Below are positions 1-5,447 of a DNA stretch of 5,447 nt, one piece after another (positions within the stretch are counted from its first letter, which is position 1; every line of letters begins with the position of its first letter). The stretch spans positions 1 through 5,447 of the forward strand of contig NZ_JZWV01000618.1 in assembly GCF_000966975.1 (NCBI RefSeq), read 5' to 3'. The notes beneath the pieces were generated by a model, which was not told where the DNA came from, did no database searches, and was given only the letters and a program-made list of their open reading frames with translations. The DNA comes from Streptomyces katrae (GTDB taxonomy: Bacteria; Actinomycetota; Actinomycetes; Streptomycetales; Streptomycetaceae). Position numbers and translations under genes: made by a program.

Positions 1-161
1 GGGTGGGCGCGATAGGTGGAGTACCGGTCCATGCCCGCGGCGACGGCGGGGTGGGCGATCTGCAGCACGAGCAGCCGCCACGCCACGAGTCCGATGCGCC
101 GCTCGCCGAGGGTCCGCCGGAGCAGGGTCTCGACAGCGGGCGATGCAGCCACAGGAGTCAC
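1..161 (-). CDS. Oxygenase MpaB family protein (DUF2236), N-terminal part, cut by window edge
   Basis: The minus strand reads from a GTG at 161-159 to the left edge, giving about 54 residues that begin VTPVAASPAVETLLRR. An AGGAAG Shine-Dalgarno at 171-166 sits 4 bases before the GTG and decides this start; another GTG at 152-150 has no better site. The segment LLVLQIAHPAVAAGMDRYST (residues about 30-49) matches the conserved N-terminal block of DUF2236 proteins, in which a Gln, a His-Pro pair and an AAG stretch precede a region rich in Asp and Ser. The family is related to MpaB and to the latex-clearing rubber oxygenase Lcp. Members are putative haem-dependent oxygenases, and most actinobacterial ones have no known substrate. 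The catalytic part lies outside the window, so substrate and completeness cannot be judged. The gene is divergent from the unassigned gene at 412. Family assignment is fairly sure; function is not. Confidence 0.78.
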   Translation of the reverse strand, partial: MTPVAASPAVETLLRRTLGERRIGLVAWRLLVLQIAHPAVAAGMDRYSTYRAH

Positions 162-202
162 AGGACTTCCTCTTCTCACAGGGACACGACACCTCCTACA
201 AC

Positions 203-231
203 GGGGGTGCCCCCTGTCCGGCCCGCAGGGG
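203..231. repeat. Overlapping, mutually exclusive GC-rich hairpins
   Basis: GGGGG at 203-207 can pair with CCCCC at 210-214. CCCCTG at 211-216 can instead pair with CAGGGG at 226-231, with a 9-base loop. Bases 211-214 take part in both, so only one stem can form at a time. The element lies about 40-70 bases upstream of the minus-strand oxygenase start and could be in its leader. In DNA this rich in G+C, such repeats may arise by chance. Confidence 0.3.
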
Positions 232-339
232 AGCCGGCCTCCACTCTGACGTGTGTTCCCCCGAACGCCTGCCCGCCCCGCCCGTCGCCGGTTCACCGCC
301 CCGGGCCGACGGAGGCACCCGGGGAACGGCCGAAAGGTT

Positions 340-361
340 GTCCTTCCCAAGGGAATTGACA
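340..361. promoter_or_regulatory. Imperfect dyad overlapping a TTGACA -35-like hexamer
   Basis: The core is TTCCC (344-348) and GGGAA (351-355) around a central AA. GTC at 340-342 and GAC at 358-360 extend the symmetry with one base of offset. The TTGACA hexamer at 356-361 overlaps the right arm, so a repressor bound here would cover the putative -35 box of the gene at 412. No regulator is identified, and the lack of a recognisable -10 box keeps confidence low. Confidence 0.3.
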
Positions 362-411
362 CAGACTCAAGATCCGCACGCCCTCACCACCACCGATGCC
401 CGAGGAGATCC

Positions 412-1248
412 ATGGCCGACACCGTCAACTCACTGGCCGCCCGTGTCCACGAACTGCTGCTGGCGCTGGTGACTCAGGGCGTCGATGCCAGGGTGCCGGG
501 ACAGGGCTCCTCCTCCTCGTCCGCGTACGGATTCCTCGGTGCCCCCGGGAGGGTGGACGTCGCCTCGGGCCTCCAGGACGTCGTCGTGCGCGCCGGCGCG
601 CTCGGTCCCGGCGGTACCTGGCTCGCCGCCGCGGGCCATGCGGGGCTCGGCGTCCTGGCGGTGCTGCGCGGACGGGCGGAGCAGGCGATACCCCACCTCG
701 ACGCGGCCGTGTCAGCCGGATACAACGACTGCGTGGGGCTGCACGCCGCCCCCATCCGCCCGCTGCACGGCGATCCCCGCTTCCGGGCCCTGTACCAGCG
801 GATGCGCATCACCCAGGCCGATCTCGACGAACTCCTCTGGCTGCACCAGGAGATGCAGCTCACGGCGCAGGAAGCGCAGAGGGCGATGGTCGACAACATC
901 GGCCGCCTCGACACGGGGGTGTCGCTGCTTGCGCAGGCTCCCATGCCGACCCGTGAACCGGACACGGCCGGCGTCCTCATCACCCGCATCGACCTCGCCG
1001 TCACCCAGAGCGCGTTCCGGCAGGCCGCCTTGCAGATGGACTTCCAGCGCAGCTCCGGCAACACCAGCCTCGGTCTCATCGACGACACCTGGGACCACGC
1101 GCAGGCCATGCGCGACGCCTGGCACGCCGAAGACCAGGACTCCCGGCGTCAGCGGTTCGCCGAGGGCCGGGCCTTCGTCGCACGCCCCGGCGCCGGCACC
1201 GTCCTCGGCCCCTGCCCGCCGCTGGGCTCGATCACCTACCCGGGCTGA
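412..1248 (+). CDS. Unassigned soluble protein with a single TPR-like unit (278 aa)
   Basis: I do not recognise this family. The ATG at 412 follows GAGGAG at 402-407 with a 4-base spacer, and codon third positions are strongly G/C, so the frame is well supported. The protein has no signal peptide or membrane segment and is probably cytoplasmic. Residues 33-37 are five serines. Residues about 73-106 fit one TPR unit: G80, G87, A92, L96 and A99 fall on consensus positions. The next stretch, with GDPRFRALYQRM at 120-131, resembles the terminal DPRF motif that closes many TPR arrays. Residues about 134-165 are a charged amphipathic helix (DLDELLWLHQEM). The region 177-230 is well ordered in appearance and contains PMPTREPDTAGVLITRID. 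The last 20 residues are a Gly/Pro-rich tail ending LGPCPPLGSITYPG. The gene is divergent from the oxygenase and convergent with the transferase, which it overlaps by 17 bases. A scaffold or partner role is possible, but no activity can be assigned. Confidence 0.85.
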   Translation: MADTVNSLAARVHELLLALVTQGVDARVPGQGSSSSSAYGFLGAPGRVDVASGLQDVVVRAGALGPGGTWLAAAGHAGLGVLAVLRGRAEQAIPHLDAAVSAGYNDCVGLHAAPIRPLHGDPRFRALYQRMRITQADLDELLWLHQEMQLTAQEAQRAMVDNIGRLDTGVSLLAQAPMPTREPDTAGVLITRIDLAVTQSAFRQAALQMDFQRSSGNTSLGLIDDTWDHAQAMRDAWHAEDQDSRRQRFAEGRAFVARPGAGTVLGPCPPLGSITYPG

Positions 1249-2098
1249 GAGGTCCGACCGGCGCGGAGCCCCTGACACGCTCCGCGCCGGTCAGGGCGTA
1301 CAGGGATTCGGCGGCGGCTCCGTCCAGGACGCCCAGGTAGTGCATGCGGACGACGGGTTCGGGACCCGGGCCCGGGGGCCGCTCCAGGGCCACGGCCGCC
1401 GCGTGCTCCGGGCCCACGGGGACGTCCCGGACGGTCCAGCCGGGCGGACGGGCCGGTGCCCCGGGAGCCGGGTCGCCGAGGTAGTCCAGGTCCGGGCTGC
1501 GCCCCACACCCGTGCCGATCCCCTTGAGGTAGGCCTCCTTGCGGGCCCAGAGGCGGGCGAAGACGGCGGGCCGCAGGGCGGGTTGTGCGGCGTGGACCGC
1601 CCGCCGCTCGGCGGGGTGCAGGGCCTCGCCGACGGCGGTGGCCCGGTCCGGGTCCGGCAGGGCCTCCACGTCGACGCCGACCGGCCGCCCGGCCACCCCG
1701 ATGAGGACCAGGCCGCCCGTGTGCGAGAGGGAGAAGTGCGGAGCGCCGCCACCGGCCAGCGCCGGGCGCCCGTGCGGACCGCCGCAGCAGGGGCAGGACC
1801 GGCGCACGAACCTCAACTCCGCGGGGGAGACGCCCTCGTAGGCGCAGAGCACCCGGCGCAGCGCGAGGTGCGCGGCCACGTAGCGGGCGCGGTGGAGGGG
1901 GTACACGAAGGCGGCGACCCGGGCGCGCTCCGCCGCGTCCAGCGGAGACCGGTCCAGGACCACGGAACGCAGCCCCGAATCCGGTACGTGCAACAGCCAC
2001 AGGTCCAGCGAACCCTCCGCCGGCCGGGACCGCGGCCCCGGCCAGAGGGCGGGCGGCCAGCCGGGCGGCGGGCAGGACAGTTCCAGGTGGGACAGCAC
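1232..2098 (-). CDS. Sfp-type 4'-phosphopantetheinyl transferase
   Basis: The enzyme moves the 4'-phosphopantetheine arm of coenzyme A onto a conserved serine of carrier proteins, activating polyketide or peptide synthetases in the cytoplasm. From the GTG at 2098 it has 288 residues. In order it shows a CPCCGGPHGRP segment (102-112) common in Sfp-type enzymes, PHFSLSHTGG (about 120-129), GVDVE (141-145) whose Asp143 and Glu145 match Mg2+ ligands, and ARLWARKEAYLKGIG (181-195) with the W-x-x-KEA-x-x-K signature (Glu188, Lys187, Lys192). All key residues are present. I chose GTG 2098 because GGAG at 2108-2105 lies 6 bases before it. The first in-frame start, GTG 2140, would add 14 residues but has no clear ribosome site. 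After the usual end of the family (about residue 256) there is a tail of some 32 residues whose codons run through the hairpin at 1256-1292 and overlap the convergent gene. It is divergent from the LAL regulator. Confidence 0.93.
   Translation of the reverse strand: MLSHLELSCPPPGWPPALWPGPRSRPAEGSLDLWLLHVPDSGLRSVVLDRSPLDAAERARVAAFVYPLHRARYVAAHLALRRVLCAYEGVSPAELRFVRRSCPCCGGPHGRPALAGGGAPHFSLSHTGGLVLIGVAGRPVGVDVEALPDPDRATAVGEALHPAERRAVHAAQPALRPAVFARLWARKEAYLKGIGTGVGRSPDLDYLGDPAPGAPARPPGWTVRDVPVGPEHAAAVALERPPGPGPEPVVRMHYLGVLDGAAAESLYALTGAERVRGSAPVGPLSPGR
1256..1292. terminator. Perfect 14-bp hairpin after the unassigned gene, a candidate terminator
   Basis: GACCGGCGCGGAGC at 1256-1269 is the exact reverse complement of 1279-1292, with a 9-base loop. 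It begins 7 bases after the stop codon of the plus-strand gene. No T-run follows, but actinomycete terminators often lack one. The hairpin also lies inside the last codons of the convergent transferase gene, where it encodes part of that protein's tail (residues TGAERV to SAPV). As a symmetric element it could act on both transcripts, though for the transferase it would form before the stop codon. Confidence 0.65.
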
Positions 2099-2225
2099 GC
2101 AACACTCCGGTGGTTCGGCGGCCAACTGCTGCTCCGGCACGATAACGCAGCCGGGCGAACGGAATTGATGGCCGGATATCGGCTGCGGTGTTCCGCCGTA
2201 CTACTGCCCCGCCCCCTCCGCCCCA

Positions 2226-2264
2226 CGGAAATAGCGGAATTCGGCTTTGCGGAAAGGCCGAAAT
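2226..2264. repeat. Bulged hairpin within a run of CGGAA-type repeats, a candidate operator
   Basis: TTCGGCTTT at 2240-2248 pairs with AAAG plus CCGAA (2253-2262, with G2257 bulged), giving 9 base pairs around a GCGG loop. The same stretch has four related words: CGGAAA at 2226-2231, CGGAA at 2235-2239, CGGAAA at 2250-2255 and CCGAAA at 2258-2263. GCGGAA recurs with a 15-base period (2234 and 2249). It lies about 140 bases upstream of the transferase start and 200 upstream of the LAL start. A regulator site is an inference; a leader-RNA hairpin of the transferase is an alternative. Confidence 0.4.
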
Positions 2265-2444
2265 GCGTGCGGTTCCCGGCGGCCCGGACGGCTCGCGGTG
2301 GCATGTGCCTCGGCCAAGGTCCAGCACATTCTGGCTCGAATCGACCGTATCGGCCGTAAGTTCGAGGGGCACATCCCTTACGATCTTGGTCACGCAGGGA
2401 CATTCCGGCGTCGTACCGCCGGATGACCGGAGGCGGTTCCACGA

Positions 2445-2454
2445 AGGAAGAGGG
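2445..2454 (+). promoter_or_regulatory. Ribosome binding site that fixes the LAL start at GTG 2462
   Basis: The purine run AGGAAGAGGG at 2445-2454 ends 7 bases before GTG 2462, which is ideal spacing. An upstream in-frame ATG at 2423 has no Shine-Dalgarno and would place this purine run inside the coding sequence. The shorter start is therefore preferred. Confidence 0.75.
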
Positions 2455-2461
2455 AAATACA

Positions 2462-5293
2462 GTGGTGTTCACCGCTGGAATGGCGCGGGGGGCGGGTCCG
2501 ACCCCGGAGGCCCCCACCCCTGAACTCGAAACCTTGCTGCGCCACGCCGCCGAGGCCCGGTCGGGCCAGGCGCGGGCCGTTCTCGTCAGGGGCCCCGCCG
2601 GAATCGGCCGTACGCGCCTGCTGAACCTCGCCCGGCAGCGGCTGACAGCCGAGGGGTACGCCGTACGGTACGCCGGGGGCCCGCCGGACGGACCGGCCCG
2701 CTTCCCCGCGGCGCACGCCCTGCTGCCGCCCCCGCCCGGACCGCAGGCGCCCGCCGCAGCACCCGGCGACCTCCGCGACGACCGGCACGTGCTCCACCGC
2801 CGCGCCCTGGACCTGCTCGCCGCCGGACCCCTGGCGCTGGTGGTCGACGACGCGCAGTGGTGCGACGAAGCCTCCCTGCGCTGTGCCGACTTCATCCTGC
2901 GCCACGCCGCCGCCCGGCCCCTGCTGCTGGTCCTCGCGCAGCGCACCGACGCCCCCGGCCCCGGAACCCCCGTCCTCGCCGAGATCCTCGCCCGGGGCCG
3001 CTGCGCCCTGCTGGAACCCGCCCCGCTCACCGAAGCCGCCATCACCCGGCTCGTCACCCGGACCTGCGGCGGGCCCGCCGACCAGGGGTTCGTCCGGCGG
3101 TGCGCCGAACTCACCGGAGGCAACCCGCTGCTGGTGGACCGGCTGATCACCGCCCTGCGCACCCTCGGCATCCGGCCCGGCGCGGACGCCGTGCCCCTGC
3201 TGGGCGAGCTCCACCAGGGCGTGCTGACCGCACGGGTCCCCGAGCTGCTGGCCGCCGGCCCGCGCCGGGCCCGGCAGGTGGCCACCGCCCTCGCCGTGCT
3301 CGGCCGGGGCGCCCCCGACCTGCTCGCCGCGCTCTGCGGCCTGGACGTGCGGGCCGTGGAATGCGCGCTGAAGGGGCTGCGCCGGATCGGGGCCGTGCCG
3401 CCGGGATCCCCGCCGCACATCCGCGAAGGCGTCCGCGGCGCGATCCTCGCCACCCTGCCCGCACCCGAACTGCGGGACCTGCGCATCCGCGCCGCCCGGG
3501 TCCTCAGCGACGCCGGACGGCCCGCCCCGGAGGTCGCCGAACAGCTCGCCCCGCTGGGCCGGATCGACGAGCCGTGGATGTTCGCCGTGCTGCGCGACGC
3601 CGCCGCCGAGGCCCCCACCCGGGCGACCGTCAGGGCCGCCGGCCGCTGGCTGCGCGGAGAGGCGGGCCGCGCCCTCACGGACGCCGAACGCGGCGGCCTG
3701 CACGTGGAACTGGCCCGCGCCGCCAGCCGTACCGTCGTCACCCCGGCCCACGCCCTCTGGCACCTGCGCCAGGCCCTCGCCCTCACCCCCGACCCGCGCG
3801 GGCAGGCCCCCGTGGCCGTGCAGTACGCCATGATGGCACTCGGCACCCGCCGGGCCGCCGAAGGCCTGCGGTTACTGGAGCGGGTGCTGGACGGTCTGAC
3901 CGATGCCCCGGACACCGGGGACGGCCCCGCCGGCCGGGACCTGCGCACCACCGTCGAATCCGCCCTGCTGGCCACCGCCGTCAACGACCGCACGGCGCTG
4001 CCCGCCGCCCGCGCCCGGGCCGCCGCCCTGCCCGTACCGGCCGGGCACGGTCCGGCCGACCGGCGCCTGCTCGCCGCGCTCAGCGCCTTCGCCGCCCTGG
4101 ACGGCGGATCCGCGGAGCGGGCCGCCGCCCTCGCCCGGCAGGCCCTGCGCGCCGACGAACCCGGCACCGCCGGCTGGGGAGTGTTCTGCTCCTCCGCCGT
4201 CCTCGCGCTCGCCGACCGCGTGGACGAGGCCCTCGCCGCCCTCGACCGGGTGGTGTCACCGGCTCAGGAAAACCCCCCGCTGTGGCCCCGGCGGGCCGCG
4301 CTCGCCGGGCGTTCCCTGGTCCTGTACGGCATCGGCGACGTCACCGCCGCCGCGCGGGACGCCCGGGCCGCCACCGAGGTCACCGGCCCCGCCGGAGCCC
4401 CGCCCCTCGCCCACCTCGCACTGAGCTCCGTACTGCTCTCCCGGGGGGAAGCCGCCCGGGCCGGCGCCGTGCTCGACGAACTCGCGCGCACCGCACCCCA
4501 CTTGGACCACAGCGTGTGGGAATGGCACCTCTACCTGTACACCTCGGGGAGGGTCCGCCGGGAGCACGGCGACCTCGAAGGGGCGCTCGAACTGTGGCGG
4601 CGGTGCGGACGCAGCCAGGAGGAGGCGGGCATCGCCAACCCCGTCCTCGCCCCCTGGTGGCTGCCGACCGCCACCACGCTGGGCCGGCTGGGGCGGGGCG
4701 CCGAGGCCGCCGGGATCGTCGACGCCGCCCTGGAACGGACCCGGAACTGGGGCACCCCGCGTGCCCTGGGACTGGGACTGGTCGCGGCGGCCGCGGTCGT
4801 CAGGGGGCGGGCCCGTACGCGGCTGCTCGCCGAGGCCGTGGAGACCCTGGCCGGCTCGCCGGCCCGGCTGGAACTGGCCCGGGCCGAGTACCAGCTGGGC
4901 CACGAGCTGCTCGCCCTCGGCGACGCCCGGGCCGCGCGGGGCCACCTGCGCCAGACCATCGAACTCGCCACCCGCTGCGGCGCGCACGCGCTGACCGCCC
5001 TCGCCCGCGACACCCTGGTCACGGCGGGCGGACGCATGCCACAGCTGGCCGTCGCCCCCGTGGACTCCCTGACGCCCAGCGAGCGCCGGATCGCCACCCT
5101 GGCCCGGCGCGGCCACAGCAACAAGAAGATCGCGGAGGCGCTGTTCATCACCCCGCGCACGGTGGAGATGCACCTGACGAACGTCTACCGCAAGCTCGAC
5201 GTCCGCGGCCGCGGCGACCTGCCGCGGGGCCTCGCCCCCCGCACCCGCGCGGCCGCCCCCCGCCCGGCCGACGGCGTGCCGTCCCCGCCTTAG
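2462..5293 (+). CDS. LAL-type transcriptional regulator (P-loop NTPase, helical repeats, LuxR HTH)
   Basis: This is a 943-residue member of the large ATP-binding regulators of the LuxR family, within their usual size. Residues 44-51, GPAGIGRT, form the Walker A loop, but position 50 is Arg (CGT at 2609-2611) where the family normally has Lys. Walker B is LALVVDDAQWCDE at 124-136, with acidic residues 129-130. A TGGNPLLV segment at 218-225 is typical of these NTPases. The middle, from about 400 to 850, is Ala/Leu-rich helical repeats resembling TPRs. Residues 870-924 are the LuxR DNA-binding domain, including LTPSERRIATLARRG and SNKKIAEALFITPRTVEMH. LAL proteins commonly activate clusters for secondary metabolites and are thought to respond to a ligand through the NTPase and repeat region. 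Codon 471 is TTA, the only one in the gene, which suggests bldA control. It is divergent from the transferase, a likely target or a neighbour in the same cluster. The ligand and target genes are unknown. Confidence 0.93.
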   Translation: MVFTAGMARGAGPTPEAPTPELETLLRHAAEARSGQARAVLVRGPAGIGRTRLLNLARQRLTAEGYAVRYAGGPPDGPARFPAAHALLPPPPGPQAPAAAPGDLRDDRHVLHRRALDLLAAGPLALVVDDAQWCDEASLRCADFILRHAAARPLLLVLAQRTDAPGPGTPVLAEILARGRCALLEPAPLTEAAITRLVTRTCGGPADQGFVRRCAELTGGNPLLVDRLITALRTLGIRPGADAVPLLGELHQGVLTARVPELLAAGPRRARQVATALAVLGRGAPDLLAALCGLDVRAVECALKGLRRIGAVPPGSPPHIREGVRGAILATLPAPELRDLRIRAARVLSDAGRPAPEVAEQLAPLGRIDEPWMFAVLRDAAAEAPTRATVRAAGRWLRGEAGRALTDAERGGLHVELARAASRTVVTPAHALWHLRQALALTPDPRGQAPVAVQYAMMALGTRRAAEGLRLLERVLDGLTDAPDTGDGPAGRDLRTTVESALLATAVNDRTALPAARARAAALPVPAGHGPADRRLLAALSAFAALDGGSAERAAALARQALRADEPGTAGWGVFCSSAVLALADRVDEALAALDRVVSPAQENPPLWPRRAALAGRSLVLYGIGDVTAAARDARAATEVTGPAGAPPLAHLALSSVLLSRGEAARAGAVLDELARTAPHLDHSVWEWHLYLYTSGRVRREHGDLEGALELWRRCGRSQEEAGIANPVLAPWWLPTATTLGRLGRGAEAAGIVDAALERTRNWGTPRALGLGLVAAAAVVRGRARTRLLAEAVETLAGSPARLELARAEYQLGHELLALGDARAARGHLRQTIELATRCGAHALTALARDTLVTAGGRMPQLAVAPVDSLTPSERRIATLARRGHSNKKIAEALFITPRTVEMHLTNVYRKLDVRGRGDLPRGLAPRTRAAAPRPADGVPSPP
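3872..3874 (+). promoter_or_regulatory. Rare TTA leucine codon in the LAL gene (bldA-dependence signal)
   Basis: The frame from GTG 2462 places TTA at codon 471, within the segment GLRLLER. It is the only TTA codon I find in the LAL gene, and there is none in the unassigned gene or the transferase. In Streptomyces, UUA is read by the bldA tRNA, which becomes abundant late in growth. TTA codons are concentrated in regulators of antibiotic clusters. That this gene depends on bldA is an inference from that pattern. Confidence 0.7.
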
Positions 5294-5447
5294 GGAACGG
5301 GGCCCCCGCCCTGGGGACGTCCCCGAAGTCCCGCCGCGGGCGCCCGCCTTCCGGGCGGACGGCCGTCGGGAGGCGGAGTACCCGGACCAGGCGGCGGGCG
5401 TGGGAGGGGCCCGGGGCGGGGGCCGCACACCCGCGAGCCGCCGCTCC
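5294..5447. terminator. Palindrome-rich 3' noncoding region, candidate terminator for the LAL gene
   Basis: After the TAG at 5291-5293 no gene start with a ribosome site is visible to the window end. Three inverted repeats follow: GGGGACGTCCCC at 5313-5324, CGCCCG (5341-5346) paired with CGGGCG (5352-5357) around a 5-base loop, and GACGGCCGTC at 5358-5367. GTCCCC at 5281-5286, in the last codons, could also pair with GGGGAC at 5313-5318. None has a T-run. The second is the best stem-loop, but with about 80% G+C such repeats are expected, so the terminator call is weak. Confidence 0.3.

Larger units (their letters stand above)
162..411. promoter_or_regulatory. Divergent intergenic region between the oxygenase and the unassigned gene
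   Basis: These 250 bases separate two divergent starts and should hold both promoters. A TTGACA hexamer at 356-361 points toward the gene at 412 and matches a -35 box, but no TAnnnT sequence lies 16-19 bases downstream, so a full sigma-70-type promoter is not shown. A short dyad (340-360) overlaps the hexamer. Two GC-rich inverted repeats that cannot form together lie at 203-214 and 211-231. The purine-rich Shine-Dalgarno elements of both flanking genes are at its two ends. I see no small gene with convincing codon bias. Confidence 0.5.
2099..2461. promoter_or_regulatory. Divergent control region between the transferase and the LAL regulator
   Basis: This stretch has no convincing gene. It is less G+C-rich than its flanks between about 2155 and 2265 and again around 2325-2390, as expected of promoters. 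It should hold the start signals of both divergent genes. TACGAT at 2379-2384 fits a TAnnnT -10 box facing the LAL gene, but no good -35 box lies at the right spacing. CCGTA occurs twice at 2345-2349 and 2354-2358. TCCGGCG at 2404-2410 pairs with CGCCGGA at 2417-2423 around a 6-base loop, about 40 bases before the LAL start. The bulged hairpin at 2240-2262 is listed separately. If the transferase starts at 2140, bases 2099-2140 are coding. Confidence 0.5.

Noticed and set aside
323..342. GGAAC and GTC as an ECF-sigma promoter
   Set aside because: The spacing of 12 bases is too short for the usual 16-17, and the -10 motif is incomplete.
3..359. Plus-strand open frame over the oxygenase start and intergenic region
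   Set aside because: It is antisense to the MpaB-type N-terminus, has no domain, and its Pro/Arg-rich product looks like noncoding GC-rich DNA.
485..2359. Open frame of 624 codons on the plus strand across the unassigned gene and the transferase
   Set aside because: The product is low-complexity Arg/Pro/Ser/Gly sequence. It runs out of frame with the supported gene at 412 and antisense to a transferase with all its catalytic motifs.
2379..2384. TACGAT as a -10 box for the LAL gene
   Set aside because: The hexamer fits, but no -35-like sequence lies 16-19 bases upstream, so I do not call a promoter.
2423..2461. Upstream ATG 2423 as the LAL start
   Set aside because: It has no Shine-Dalgarno, and the strong purine-rich site at 2445-2454 points to GTG 2462.
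2390..3763. Open frame of 457 codons on the minus strand
   Set aside because: It has Gly/Gln/Ala-rich composition without motifs and is antisense to the NTPase domain of the LAL regulator.
1813..4167. Very long open frame of 784 codons on the minus strand, antisense to the LAL gene
   Set aside because: Its product is Arg/Ser/Pro/Ala-rich with no recognisable domain. The opposite strand encodes a clear LAL protein, and the frame also crosses the divergent control region and part of the transferase. Long antisense frames are common in GC-rich genomes.
4256..5428. Open frame of 390 codons on the minus strand that reaches beyond the LAL stop codon
   Set aside because: Its first 45 codons outside the LAL gene have high third-position G+C, so I looked twice. 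The product is low-complexity, has no motif or ribosome site, and would overlap the LAL gene by about 1 kb.

Overview
The window is about three-quarters G+C, and its genes use almost only G or C at third codon positions. It carries a large LuxR-type regulator (LAL) with a single TTA leucine codon and an Sfp-type phosphopantetheinyl transferase. Together these point to an actinomycete, most likely Streptomyces or a close relative, and to the edge or regulatory arm of a natural-product gene cluster. The taxon and the cluster are inferred; no assembly-line gene lies in the window.

Layout: (1) 1-161, minus strand: the N-terminus of an MpaB-type (DUF2236) oxygenase that runs off the left edge. (2) 162-411: a divergent intergenic region with GC-rich hairpins, a short dyad and a TTGACA hexamer. 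(3) 412-1248, plus strand: an unassigned 278-residue soluble protein with one TPR-like unit and a Gly/Pro-rich tail. (4) 1232-2098, minus strand (possible longer start at 2140): the phosphopantetheinyl transferase, convergent with gene 3, with a 17-base overlap of their 3' ends. A perfect 14-bp hairpin lies just after the stop of gene 3, inside the transferase reading frame. (5) 2099-2461: a divergent control region with a bulged hairpin and CGGAA-type repeats. (6) 2462-5293, plus strand: the LAL regulator of 943 residues, with an N-terminal P-loop NTPase, a helical-repeat middle and a C-terminal LuxR helix-turn-helix. (7) 5294-5447: noncoding sequence full of palindromes, perhaps a terminator.

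Working model (inference): the LAL protein controls transcription of nearby genes, possibly including the divergent transferase. Its UUA codon would tie its translation to the bldA tRNA and so to development. The transferase would convert apo carrier proteins of a polyketide or peptide assembly line to the holo form. The oxygenase and the unassigned protein share a divergent promoter region and may be co-regulated.

The most distinctive points are the TTA codon, arginine in place of the Walker A lysine in the LAL protein, the terminator-like hairpin embedded in the transferase gene, and the unassigned TPR-like protein. I found no clear evidence of a wholly new system.
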